Below, one piece after another: positions 5,753-12,022 of a stretch of DNA of 39,003 bases. Made by a program: the position numbers and the translations under genes. Each line of letters starts with the position of its first letter. Position 1 is the first letter of the stretch. The notes beneath the pieces were generated by a model. The model made no database searches and was not told the origin of the DNA. It saw only the letters and a list, made by a program, of their open reading frames with translations. This DNA comes from a virus: positions 1 through 39,003 of IMG/VR virus record IMGVR_UViG_3300017963_000458; one strand, written 5' to 3'.

Positions 5753-5980
5753 AGTCGATGTGCATCGTTAGATGTGTCACATCTATATCAAGTACTATTA
5801 GTTACTTAGCGTCCCAACTGCGATCACCAGTAACATTAATAGTACCATCTGGATTGTAGTACATATATTTATAGTAAGTATACCTAAAGTACAATCGTTT
5901 GACTGTTCACCTCATTAAAAAAGTTGTAAGTGTATGTGGTGTGCCAGACAACCGATTGACATTAAATCTCATATAAATAA
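5753..5980. other. Gene-poor stretch with small hairpins and one mini-ORF
   Basis: Small hairpins occur at 5756-5767 (CGAT-GTGC-ATCG), 5771-5783 (GATG/CATC) and 5790-5807 (AAGTA/TACTT). The only frame with plausible composition is a 20-codon minus-strand ORF at 5802-5864 (MYYNPDGTINVTGDRSWDAK). It could extend upstream to a TTG. It may be a real peptide or chance. The rest shows nothing I can assign. Confidence 0.3.
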
Positions 5981-5999
5981 AAGGGAGCGAAGCTCCCTT
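5979..5999 (-). terminator. Intrinsic terminator after the 99-aa gene
   Basis: A perfect 8-bp stem, AAGGGAGC/GCTCCCTT (5981-5988/5992-5999), has a 3-base loop and is followed on the minus strand by TTTTATTTATATG. It lies 3 bases beyond the stop of the 6003-6302 gene, making that gene a one-gene transcript. Confidence 0.8.
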
Positions 6000-6002
6000 A
6001 GT

Positions 6003-6302
6003 TTAGATGCCACGAAGTGCCCAAGATGGACGCTCGTTATCATTATCATCCGTGTACGTGCCGCGATACTCCGCTTCGACTGTTGTACCGATCTTATCGG
6101 CAAGTGTCTCAGCATCATAGTCTTCAACAGAACCTATGATACCACGTACTTTTTTGTCACCAACGGTGACAGACCCGAAGAAATGCGACGCGTCGCTGTT
6201 CGTCCATACTGAAGTCAATATGCCATCAGCAGCATCGCCGATTTCAAGATCTTTTACGTCAGCCATTTTAGCTGAACCTTTGAATAATTCTGAAAAGCTC
6301 AT
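6003..6302 (-). CDS. Hypothetical protein, 99 aa, separately transcribed
   Basis: Begins MSFSELFKGSAKMADVKDLE. The body looks beta-rich (FFGSVTVGDKKVRGIIGSVE; TTVEAEYRGTY), the sort of pattern seen in small OB- or SH3-like barrels, but no family is recognised. The ATG follows TTACTTTAACTAAAATAATT, an A-rich leader whose TTACTTT resembles the element before the 4697 and 5691 starts. It is the minus-strand gene nearest the divergent control region and has its own terminator, so it is probably expressed early or strongly (inferred). Confidence 0.7.
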   Translation of the reverse strand: MSFSELFKGSAKMADVKDLEIGDAADGILTSVWTNSDASHFFGSVTVGDKKVRGIIGSVEDYDAETLADKIGTTVEAEYRGTYTDDNDNERPSWALRGI

Positions 6303-6428
6303 AAGATAATTATTTTAGTTAAAGTAAGACCACGGGGGTATGAACCCTCTTCCTTTCGGAGGGGTCGGTTCTTTAAGGTGGTTCCCACGTCCGTAAAAAC
6401 ACTACCAAAATTTCTATGGCCATGAAAA

Positions 6429-6471
6429 ATCAGCATATATACCACCCGGGGGTCTATTATCAGCATATATA
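6429..6471. repeat. Direct repeat ATCAGCATATATA, two copies 30 bases apart
   Basis: Exact 13-base copies lie at 6429-6441 and 6459-6471. The intervening CCACCCGGGGGTCTATT contains a GC-rich inverted repeat (ACCCGGGGGT). A 30-base period is close to three helical turns, so proteins bound to both copies would face the same side. A regulatory binding site is likely but unproven. Confidence 0.5.
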
Positions 6472-6517
6472 GAGGTACCGTCTTTTCTATGACCACCCTA
6501 TACGACACGTGTAACAA

Positions 6518-6676
6518 AGTAAGGGCAATATCACCCGTATCTTGTATCATAGTAAGGGTAACTCGTTGCTATTACACACTTAGCATCCCTATCGGGCCAT
6601 GACGATAGGCTACCTAGCAGGGGAGCACCTAGTGATACAGTTACCCACGAAGGTAAGCGGGTAGTAAAGTTACCCA
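6518..6676. repeat. Dispersed AGTAAGGGYAA and GTTACCC boxes
   Basis: AGTAAGGGCAA (6518-6528) and AGTAAGGGTAA (6551-6561) are 33 bases apart in one orientation. GTTACCCA occurs at 6640-6647 and 6669-6676, the inverse of the GGGTAAC at 6556-6562. The last copy also forms a dyad GGGTA-N7-TACCC (6659-6675). These look like binding sites for one dimeric regulator. Confidence 0.4.
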
Positions 6677-6806
6677 TGATGGGAATACTAATTGATCCGA
6701 CTTCGTGGTTCATAAGTATAATATGGAATATTATTTCTATATGTGTAACTTTTATAGGGGGATAGAGGGTTAACTCTCTGACAGAGAAGAAGTTAAGGTC
6801 GATTCC

Positions 6807-6900
6807 TGGTTCAACATCCTGTGCCTTCTAAAGACCAATATCTTGGTACTCCAAAGACCAACAGGACGGTACTCTCTAAGACCAACATCTTGAACCATTT
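6807..6900. repeat. Tandem 23-24-base repeats (iteron or operator array)
   Basis: Three clear units begin at 6830, 6853 and 6877 with (A/T)AAGACCAA, and a degenerate fourth precedes them at 6807. Consensus is roughly AAAGACCAAYATCTTGGTACTC. The best unit contains the dyad ACCAA-TATC-TTGGT. The array ends about 100 bases before the winged-helix gene at 7004, so it may be that protein's operator or a set of replication iterons. Confidence 0.5.
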
Positions 6901-6938
6901 TTAGGAGCTAAATATTGAACCAAATATTTTCTACATTA

Positions 6939-6950
6939 TTTTCGTTACTA
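6939..6950 (+). promoter_or_regulatory. TTTTCGTTACTA element, copy 1
   Basis: This 12-mer recurs exactly at 12278-12289. Both copies lie upstream of the first gene of a plus-strand operon (53 and 17 bases from the ATG) and both are followed by an A/T-rich stretch ending AGG. It is a candidate promoter core; in the second copy the first bases belong to a terminator T-run, so the match may be partly coincidental. Confidence 0.25.
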
Positions 6951-7003
6951 ATTAGGAAATGGAGTAAGACCTTTGTATATTGCAGTATGTTTAAGTATAG
7001 CAA

Positions 7004-7321
7004 ATGGAAAGCAAGCGAGTTACTCTCCGACTAATGCCTCTAGGACGGTACGATATTTTTGAGGTTGCTACAAGAGCCGGCCCTCAGTCCGCACAGGTCT
7101 TAAAGATGATCCTATTGCAAGCGAATGGTGATATATGGCATAATGATATACCCAATCGTGAAGCAATAAGTCAGGCTTTAGGTATCAGTACGATAACAGT
7201 AAAGAGATATATTAGTCGTCTTTACGAACATCGTTTTATAACACGTCCCACTGGAACAGCCAGAGGGGTGTATAAGGTTAATTTAGTAGGTCTTAATATA
7301 CAGAGAATACATAAGAGATGA
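7004..7321 (+). CDS. Winged-helix DNA-binding protein (regulator or replication initiator-like), 105 aa
   Basis: A helix-turn-helix spans about residues 50-80 (NREAISQALGISTITVKRYI then SRLYEHRFI). A wing follows, ending RGVYKVNL. That last pattern resembles the 'RG.Y.VNP' end of RepL-like and related phage winged-helix proteins, known to bind origins or operators. The N-terminus (MESKRVTLRLMPLGRYDIFE) may be an extra strand or dimer part. It is the first gene of the plus-strand operon, directly downstream of the repeat array at 6807-6900, which is the obvious candidate target. The next gene overlaps by ATGA. Confidence 0.75.
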   Translation: MESKRVTLRLMPLGRYDIFEVATRAGPQSAQVLKMILLQANGDIWHNDIPNREAISQALGISTITVKRYISRLYEHRFITRPTGTARGVYKVNLVGLNIQRIHKR

Positions 7322-7641
7322 GTTTAAAGCAGATGCTCAAGCAAGCGAAGGTCAGTAAGGCACAGCCACCAGTGAAGAACGCGCAGAAGAAAGTCAAGAA
7401 GATGAAGCGTTACACAGCGTTGCTGAAAGATTCCGACCATTTGTTTGCATCCGAGAAGTTGAAGGAACCCTTCCTAGTGGAGGTGTACGATCATTACGTG
7501 AACCGTGTGATCTTTAAGATTTGGGGACGTGATACAGAACGTCTTATCAGCCGCGCTATTGATGCGTATGGTCAGAGAGAATTTAACGAAACTATTGACA
7601 AACGTACAAAACCTGATGAAGCAGTTAATTCCTTTGTTTAG
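7318..7641 (+). CDS. Basic hypothetical protein, 107 aa
   Basis: The N-terminal 30 residues are Lys/Gln-rich (MSLKQMLKQAKVSKAQPPVK, then KKVKKMKRY) and look nucleic-acid binding or disordered. The rest seems a small alpha/beta domain (FLVEVYDHYVNRVIFKIWGR; then a helix ERLISRAIDAYGQ). The ATGA overlap with the regulator suggests co-translation. Not recognised. Confidence 0.65.
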   Translation: MSLKQMLKQAKVSKAQPPVKNAQKKVKKMKRYTALLKDSDHLFASEKLKEPFLVEVYDHYVNRVIFKIWGRDTERLISRAIDAYGQREFNETIDKRTKPDEAVNSFV

Positions 7642-7642
7642 G

Positions 7643-7942
7643 ATGCCGAATTTGAGGCTAGTCCTAATAGTGGATGGTGAAGTACTACCTACAGAAGTGT
7701 ACTATGGTGATAAAGAGTGGGCCTTGACGAATGTGCTCAACCTGGAGACGAACAATGCCAGACGTGGTGCATTAGGCACTAAGACTGAATTTCGTATCGT
7801 AGATATCAATACCGATAGAGCCTATAAGGTATATCGTGGTATTAATGAAGATCCTTGTTTAATAAGAACTAATAACCCAATTTGTGATGCCGGAGAATCT
7901 ATTGTCAAGCAAAGTCCCGAAGCTGGAAATAACGGAGTATAG
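7643..7942 (+). CDS. Hypothetical protein, 99 aa
   Basis: Starts MPNLRLVLIVDGEVLPTEVY one base after the previous stop. The sequence (GDKEWALTNVLNLETNNARR; FRIVDINTDRAYKVYRG) alternates strands and short helices like a small alpha/beta domain. A longer frame from 7529 lies inside the preceding gene and is a shadow. The C-terminal 56 bases overlap the next gene. Unknown function. Confidence 0.6.
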   Translation: MPNLRLVLIVDGEVLPTEVYYGDKEWALTNVLNLETNNARRGALGTKTEFRIVDINTDRAYKVYRGINEDPCLIRTNNPICDAGESIVKQSPEAGNNGV

Positions 7943-8234
7943 TACTGGTTATAAACTGCTAGAGCACTTAGAGTCGTACAAGACTGATGCTAGAATTAGC
8001 CCTGTTACAGGAGAACCCACGACACCACTAGGTGTTCACATTATCCTACCGGAACCCATATTTACGCAGTTTCTACAGTATTGTAAGATGCTGAAGATAC
8101 AGAATGTCTGGACAAACAACATCATCCAGTTTGATGACGTAATAGATGGGTTACATTTCCGTTGCTCATGCAAGGGGGAATCAAGAATGAGTGAAAGACA
8201 AATAAAGGGTATTATTGGATTTAATGCGTTATGA
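7887..8234 (+). CDS. Hypothetical protein, about 115 aa
   Basis: The core (residues about 15-105) reads as a compact alpha/beta protein: STGYKLLEHLESYKTDARIS, LGVHIILPEPIFTQFLQYCK, a Cys pair in FRCSCKG, then SERQIKGIIGFNAL. The start is uncertain because the frame overlaps the previous gene by 56 bases; ATG 7887 and GTG 7884 are both possible. The stop is linked to a 15-codon ORF by ATGA. Not recognised. Confidence 0.55.
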   Translation: MPENLLSSKVPKLEITEYSTGYKLLEHLESYKTDARISPVTGEPTTPLGVHIILPEPIFTQFLQYCKMLKIQNVWTNNIIQFDDVIDGLHFRCSCKGESRMSERQIKGIIGFNAL

Positions 8235-8278
8235 ATTTTAAAGAGATTGAAAAATTAATTGGTATAAATGGGAAATGA
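8231..8278 (+). CDS. Possible 15-codon coupling ORF
   Basis: ATG at 8231 overlaps the previous stop (ATGA) and encodes MNFKEIEKLIGINGK, ending 11 bases inside the next gene. Its start resembles the N-terminus of the hydrolase at 9117 (MMNFKELKTG). It may serve only to carry ribosomes across the 33-base gap to 8268, or it may be chance. Confidence 0.25.
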   Translation: MNFKEIEKLIGINGK

Positions 8279-8693
8279 TGATTATATTAACCGACAGGTA
8301 CTGCACCTGATAGAAAAAGCAGGAGGTGGTCGTGCTCTCGTACGTGTTAAAGACATTGAAGAAGTCTTTTGTAAAATTGCTGACCTTGAAGAAGAGATTC
8401 GACAACTACGTAACGAAATAGACCTTGAGAAGATACGTAATAATAAAAGGTTGGCCAAGATAGCAGAACCTTTTACGATGTCAGCTGAGGTTCCAGATAC
8501 TGAACTAATGGGTCAGATGCTGGATAATCCTACTACACGTGTTGCCCTTATAGGTGACCAACTTGTAGTTTATGATATAAGAGGTGGGGCAGGTCGTACT
8601 CTTAATGGTACCAACGTACCTAATCCTCACGTGTCTCGGAATCAAGAGAACACACAACATACTGGTGAACTATTTAATGAAAGATTGATATGA
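8268..8693 (+). CDS. Coiled-coil hypothetical protein, 141 aa
   Basis: An N-terminal helix (MGNDDYINRQVLHLIEKAGG) leads to a coiled coil at about 28-65 (DIEEVFCKIADLEEEIRQLR, then NEIDLEKIRNNKRL). After that comes a polar, Asn/Gly-rich tail that looks disordered. The coiled coil suggests oligomerisation. The last codons overlap the membrane-protein start by ATGA. Family not recognised. Confidence 0.6.
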   Translation: MGNDDYINRQVLHLIEKAGGGRALVRVKDIEEVFCKIADLEEEIRQLRNEIDLEKIRNNKRLAKIAEPFTMSAEVPDTELMGQMLDNPTTRVALIGDQLVVYDIRGGAGRTLNGTNVPNPHVSRNQENTQHTGELFNERLI

Positions 8694-8938
8694 TACTTTA
8701 TTTAATTGTTGCAGTTGTCTGCGTCTCGACTGGCCTCCTCATGGTGAGTGCCGGATTTAAAAAGAACCAGTTGCTATTCCAATTAGGAATAGGTTTACTA
8801 CTGTTTGCAATAGGAATAGTCTTTCTCATGGCAAACTGGAAAGTAGGTATGGACATTGTAACCAGCCTGTTCACTATTAACATAGTATGGATTGGTTTGC
8901 TGTCATTTGGTGTACGGTGGTTAAGTATATGGAAATGA
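8690..8938 (+). CDS. Small membrane protein, three TM helices, 82 aa
   Basis: Hydrophobic segments lie at about 2-21 (ILYLIVAVVCVSTGLLMVSA), 29-48 (LLFQLGIGLLLFAIGIVFLM) and 54-78. Short charged loops (KKNQ, NWK) separate them. Size and three-helix topology fit a class I holin, and a peptidoglycan-type hydrolase lies two genes downstream, but holins cannot be recognised by sequence. Overlaps both neighbours by ATGA. Confidence 0.65.
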   Translation: MILYLIVAVVCVSTGLLMVSAGFKKNQLLFQLGIGLLLFAIGIVFLMANWKVGMDIVTSLFTINIVWIGLLSFGVRWLSIWK

Positions 8939-9120
8939 GTTTAGAACCTAAGATACCTGTACGCATCAACGAAAAGATGTATTACTTCAACAAGCTCGAA
9001 CATGACGAGTTCATGAAGTTTATGAAGCGGATAGAAGTGCTTGGTGAGCATGAAGCTGATCCGCAGCCTGCTCCTCCTGTATTATGTAGTTATTGTAACC
9101 CTAAGAAAAAGAGATCATGA
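8935..9120 (+). CDS. Small protein with C-terminal CxxC, 61 aa
   Basis: Begins MSLEPKIPVRINEKMYYFNK. A helix (LEHDEFMKFMKRIEVLGE) is followed by a Pro-rich linker and a terminal CSYCNPKKKRS with C51 and C54. The two Cys could bind half a zinc site or make a disulfide. I chose the ATGA-coupled ATG at 8935; an in-frame ATG at 8929 adds two residues. It is coupled to the hydrolase gene (ATGA). Unknown function. Confidence 0.55.
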   Translation: MSLEPKIPVRINEKMYYFNKLEHDEFMKFMKRIEVLGEHEADPQPAPPVLCSYCNPKKKRS

Positions 9121-9686
9121 TGAATTTTAAAGAACTTAAAACTGGTGACATAGTAATAGAGCATACTAAATTCCGATGGAACAAGCCTCTCACGTACTTG
9201 TCACTGATGATTCGCATCTTTCAATGGTTAGACGTACGGAAACGTATGTGGGCCAGATGGAATCATAGTGGTGTTATTTATGTAAGCACTACTGGTGTGC
9301 CCTATGTTATAGATGCTGTTGCTAAAGGTTTAACCATGAGGCGGTATGAAGTATGGACAGGTTACGGGAGGAAAGAGTGGATGGTTATACGACCTATCGG
9401 TGCTGAGCTTTTACCAGGAGATCGTAAGAAGATGCTTGATGCTGTAGGTACACCTTATGATTTCTGGGCACTTCTTACGCAAGCTATACATATTCTTACA
9501 CTTGGTATACTATGGATAGGCCCCAAAGGTGATAAAGCAATCAAGAAGCTATACTGCTCGGAGTTTGCAGCCTGGGTATGGAAGTTTATGTTTAAGGATT
9601 GGTACAAGATCCATACTGCAGAATTACTAAGTCGTATTGATTTTGATGTTATAGAACTAGATCATAATTATGGTACCGAAGGATGA
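9117..9686 (+). CDS. YiiX/NlpC-P60-like cysteine hydrolase, 189 aa
   Basis: The motif order fits the circularly permuted NlpC/P60 (YiiX/YebB-like) family: GDIVIEHTKFRW near the start, catalytic-type His50 in WNHSGVIY, GTPYDF at 111-116, and nucleophile-type Cys147 in LYCSEFAAWVW. Known members cleave peptidoglycan peptides or lipid/amide bonds. Here His precedes Cys, as expected for the permuted form. A hydrophobic stretch (about 117-135) could contact membrane. A three-TM protein lies nearby, so lysis or entry is plausible. It could also be a host-lipid hydrolase. The coupled ATG at 9117 is preferred over 9120. Confidence 0.7.
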   Translation: MMNFKELKTGDIVIEHTKFRWNKPLTYLSLMIRIFQWLDVRKRMWARWNHSGVIYVSTTGVPYVIDAVAKGLTMRRYEVWTGYGRKEWMVIRPIGAELLPGDRKKMLDAVGTPYDFWALLTQAIHILTLGILWIGPKGDKAIKKLYCSEFAAWVWKFMFKDWYKIHTAELLSRIDFDVIELDHNYGTEG

Positions 9687-9897
9687 TCATGTACCTATAT
9701 ATGAAGGTTTTGAACCTGTTCGTGTACCAGTTGGTTACGTTGAGGTTATTGAGGCTGCACGTCTTTTAGTATTGAATGTGATCAAGAAGGAGAACATAAA
9801 GAACTACGGTCAATTCAAAGATCCAGACGTGAGGAAGCTCGCAGAAGCATTACAGATGTTAGATCAAGCTAGTGGAAGAAACAAATGGGAACTATAA
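9670..9897 (+). CDS. Hypothetical protein, 75 aa
   Basis: Begins MVPKDDHVPIYEGFEPVRVP and is mainly helical afterwards (VEVIEAARLLVLNVIKKENI; VRKLAEALQMLDQAS). It overlaps the hydrolase gene by 17 bases and shares one base with the next start (TAATG). No signal or membrane segment is seen. The helical repeat-like layout suggests a small bundle, but no family is recognised. Confidence 0.55.
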   Translation: MVPKDDHVPIYEGFEPVRVPVGYVEVIEAARLLVLNVIKKENIKNYGQFKDPDVRKLAEALQMLDQASGRNKWEL

Positions 9898-10256
9898 TGA
9901 GATTAGTAGCTAGACGTCGTGATAAGGGGCCGGTCATTGGTACATATGTATGTGATGTATGTGGTCACATGGTCGAGAGGACTACTGGTGCACATGCCCC
10001 AATTTGTGAACATGATCATGAAGAGATCAAAAAAGAGAGGGTTATTATTGGTCCGACCTTAGAAGTAAATGGTAAAAAGCTTGGTCGTCTATTCCTCTCT
10101 TGTGATGATGAACTTGATCATCTTAGGAAGATATATTCTGCTGCTGAACTAATAGAGATGTGGCATGCGGCTCTTCCTAAGTTTGATGAAAAAGCACAGG
10201 AATTGTTTGAACGTATTGAAAATACAATCTGGTATGGCACTGGGGATAGAGGATGA
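9897..10256 (+). CDS. Zinc-finger-like protein, 119 aa
   Basis: The N-terminus has C19-x2-C22 (CDVCGHMV), then C37 and nearby His39/His41 (CEHDH), a likely zinc-ribbon site. The remaining part, with PTLEVNGKKLGRLFLSC and a helical end (HAALPKFDEKAQELFERIEN), appears to be a separate small domain. I prefer the ATG at 9897 (TAATG coupling) to the in-frame ATG at 9885. It may bind nucleic acid or protein; the family is not recognised. Confidence 0.6.
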   Translation: MRLVARRRDKGPVIGTYVCDVCGHMVERTTGAHAPICEHDHEEIKKERVIIGPTLEVNGKKLGRLFLSCDDELDHLRKIYSAAELIEMWHAALPKFDEKAQELFERIENTIWYGTGDRG

Positions 10257-10554
10257 AGCTAATGTACCTTATGGTAAAGGTTTGATGGCTCAGATAGCGA
10301 AGGATAATAAAGTGTATCCGAAGCTAACTAGGGAGATATTAGACGAGATCTTTGAGGAACTCGTAGACGATATACTCAACCGACCACCCCCAAAGATCCA
10401 GGTCTGGGGAGTGGCCTTCTTTCTAGCACTTGATGATGATGCGTTTAGAGCAGTAATGACTAGTGAAGGAGACGGATGGGAGGTAGTATGCGGTAGTGCT
10501 GGTCTTGAGGCTTTAAAGGAACGTTGTGATAAACTTGGAATAGAATGGAAGTAA
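10234..10554 (+). CDS. Hypothetical protein, 106 aa
   Basis: Starts MALGIEDEANVPYGKGLMAQ and contains a helical acidic stretch (REILDEIFEELVDDILNR) and a small domain (KIQVWGVAFFLALDDDAFRA). The frame extends upstream to 10165, but that would overlap the previous gene by over 90 bases; 10234 limits this to 23. No motif names a family. Confidence 0.55.
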   Translation: MALGIEDEANVPYGKGLMAQIAKDNKVYPKLTREILDEIFEELVDDILNRPPPKIQVWGVAFFLALDDDAFRAVMTSEGDGWEVVCGSAGLEALKERCDKLGIEWK

Positions 10555-10697
10555 AACACGCTCTCTGCATTTGGTACATCTTTACTAAAGATGGTAAGTA
10601 CTGGGGTAGTAGTGCTCAATATAGTAACGGTAATCGTCTTACTATAAAGTACACTCCTTTATTTGATGGTGAACCAAGAAAACGATATAGTAAATAG
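10545..10697 (+). CDS. Small hypothetical protein, 50 aa
   Basis: The ATG at 10545 overlaps the previous gene by 10 bases and opens a 50-residue frame that fills the gap to the membrane protein at 10700. The protein is aromatic and basic (MEVKHALCIWYIFTKDGKYW; then a YTPLFDGEPRKR end). The position, filling the space with 2 bases to the next ATG, is the main support. Function unknown. Confidence 0.5.
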   Translation: MEVKHALCIWYIFTKDGKYWGSSAQYSNGNRLTIKYTPLFDGEPRKRYSK

Positions 10698-10699
10698 TT

Positions 10700-11161
10700 A
10701 TGGATGTTTTTCTAATGATCAGTCTGTTTATACTAGGTAATGCTATCTGGTGGTTAATGGGCGAAAACGACGCTCTTATATGGGCGAGACAAGGAGCCGA
10801 TTCTTATGATAAAGGTATTCGTAAGAACGAGCATGTTATGTTAGTTGCTATGCGAGCCGCAATCTTATTGTTCGGCTTCGTAGCTGGTGGTGTGGGAGCC
10901 TTTACTGGTACTCCTATACTTATGGCAATCGTACTGTTGCCGTTAGTGTTTACGTACTCATTTATACATAATGGGTCGTACTACATGGCGCGTAATAGGA
11001 TTGCTAATGAAGATGGAGCCGCGTTACCTTATCCTGCCGGTTTTAAAGCTAATCCTAGTAATACGAGTACAGCTAAGATCAACTTGAGCTGGACAGCTAG
11101 GTGGCGTATTGCTTCAATTGGTGGAATGCTGTATCTCATATCATTAATACTAGTTCTCTAA
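10700..11161 (+). CDS. Multi-pass membrane protein, 153 aa
   Basis: About four hydrophobic segments: residues 3-20 (VFLMISLFILGNAIWWLM), 48-68 (MLVAMRAAILLFGFVAGGVG), 72-90 (ILMAIVLLPLVFTYSFIH) and 136-152. A soluble loop (about 95-132) carries many polar residues. No transport or enzyme motif is seen. The stop shares one base with the next ATG (TAATG). It may be lysis-related or a membrane modifier; unassigned. Confidence 0.65.
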   Translation: MDVFLMISLFILGNAIWWLMGENDALIWARQGADSYDKGIRKNEHVMLVAMRAAILLFGFVAGGVGAFTGTPILMAIVLLPLVFTYSFIHNGSYYMARNRIANEDGAALPYPAGFKANPSNTSTAKINLSWTARWRIASIGGMLYLISLILVL

Positions 11162-11601
11162 TGGCGTTCAATAGTGCAAGGAAAAGTACAGAGAAGGTTG
11201 AACCACGTCCTCGTGTTAAGCAAGTGACGTTAGAGGAGGTGAAAGGAAAGACTACCGTTGAGACGCGTCGTGCTGAACCACCTGTTAAAAAGGAACACAT
11301 GAAGTTCGTAGCGGATACAATCCATCTCAAAAACTTATATGAGGTGCGGGGTCTGCTCTACACGCTTGCAGGCGGTGTGACAACCGTAGTTCCTACAGGG
11401 GTGGTTTGGCATCAGCTCCTTAACGTTATTTCAGTACATTCTCTGAGACAGAATTTTCTCTACAATATGTATAATACGATGTACTTTACTGGTGACGATA
11501 GCGAGGTCGAAGAAGCGTTGCGGAAGATAGACGACCAGATTATTGAAGCTACTGAACAACTTCTTAAATCAATACCTGATGGACACAAACCTGAATTATA
11601 A
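11161..11601 (+). CDS. Hypothetical protein with basic N-terminus, 146 aa
   Basis: The first 45 residues are Lys/Arg/Glu-rich and probably flexible (MAFNSARKSTEKVEPRPRVK). A mixed domain follows, with a Gly/Val-rich hydrophobic patch (YTLAGGVTTVVPTGVVWHQL) and a C-terminal amphipathic helix (EEALRKIDDQIIEATEQLLK). The start is taken at 11161 because of the TAATG coupling; a GTG-initiated frame at 11101 lies inside the membrane-protein gene. Not recognised. Confidence 0.6.
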   Translation: MAFNSARKSTEKVEPRPRVKQVTLEEVKGKTTVETRRAEPPVKKEHMKFVADTIHLKNLYEVRGLLYTLAGGVTTVVPTGVVWHQLLNVISVHSLRQNFLYNMYNTMYFTGDDSEVEEALRKIDDQIIEATEQLLKSIPDGHKPEL

Positions 11602-12022
11602 ACCTATTAATCCCTTCATCCTGTTAGACCTGGAGAAGGAGGAAGTTACTAAAGGAGGTCTAATCTTACTCAAAGATGGGATAGCCCAAGTACTTGAGGA
11701 TGCCAAGCCAGAAGTGGCGTATCGCGTAGTAGCAACTAGTCGGTATGCAGAAGATCTTGGAATCACCGTTGGTACTTATGTATATCTCGCACCGTATAGT
11801 GATATTAGTGTGGTCAACATTAAAGGCCATTTCTACTCGCTTAACCGTGCGGAAGATGTATGTGGGTTTGCTCCGGATGGGTTTGATCTGGAAGCCTACA
11901 AGAAAGAAGTGCAGGAGCGCGCTGACAAGGCTAAGGAAAAAGCTGCTGAGAATAAGGAACAGTTAAGAAAGAATACTCTTGGAATCGTAGGTAGCGATGG
12001 CAAGGACATCTCTCTTGAATAA
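11579..12022 (+). CDS. GroES/gp31-like co-chaperonin candidate, 147 aa
   Basis: The order of elements follows GroES: an opening strand (KPINPFILLDLE), a mobile-loop-like segment with the typical GG-hydrophobic patch (EEVTKGGLILLKD, about 21-33), a second strand (YRVVATS), a GITVGTYVYL strand equivalent to the 'v.vGd.V.f' strand of GroES, and a short closing strand. In the family the mobile loop binds GroEL. T4 gp31 is a phage co-chaperonin that lets the host chaperonin fold the capsid protein. Length exceeds gp31 (111 aa) because of a charged helical tail (about 103-135). Overlaps both neighbours. The resemblance is by eye. Confidence 0.55.
   Translation: MDTNLNYKPINPFILLDLEKEEVTKGGLILLKDGIAQVLEDAKPEVAYRVVATSRYAEDLGITVGTYVYLAPYSDISVVNIKGHFYSLNRAEDVCGFAPDGFDLEAYKKEVQERADKAKEKAAENKEQLRKNTLGIVGSDGKDISLE

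Larger units (their letters stand above)
6303..7003. promoter_or_regulatory. 701-base divergent control region
   Basis: This stretch separates the minus-strand genes from the plus-strand operon. It contains repeated short elements: ATCAGCATATATA twice, AGTAAGGG(C/T)AA twice, GTTACCC-type boxes, and a tandem 23-24-base repeat close to the first plus-strand gene. A hairpin at 6342-6371 (GAACC/GGTTC) lies near the minus-strand gene. Two minus-strand open frames of 83 and 60 codons cross it, but they overlap the repeats and have poor composition. It is a likely site for early promoters, operators or an origin; the sequence does not decide between them. Confidence 0.55.

Noticed and set aside
6320-6400. 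tRNA-like arms (GAGGGTTCATACCCCC on the minus strand)
   Set aside because: The T-loop breaks the conserved TTCRA pattern and no acceptor stem, D-arm or anticodon arm can be completed around it.
6299-6713. Two minus-strand open frames (83 and 60 codons) in the control region
   Set aside because: They overlap the repeat elements, have low-quality composition, and lack the A-rich leader seen at other minus-strand starts.
6807-6900. CRISPR array
   Set aside because: Units are directly tandem at 23-24 bases and degenerate; there are no unique spacers between exact repeats and no cas genes.
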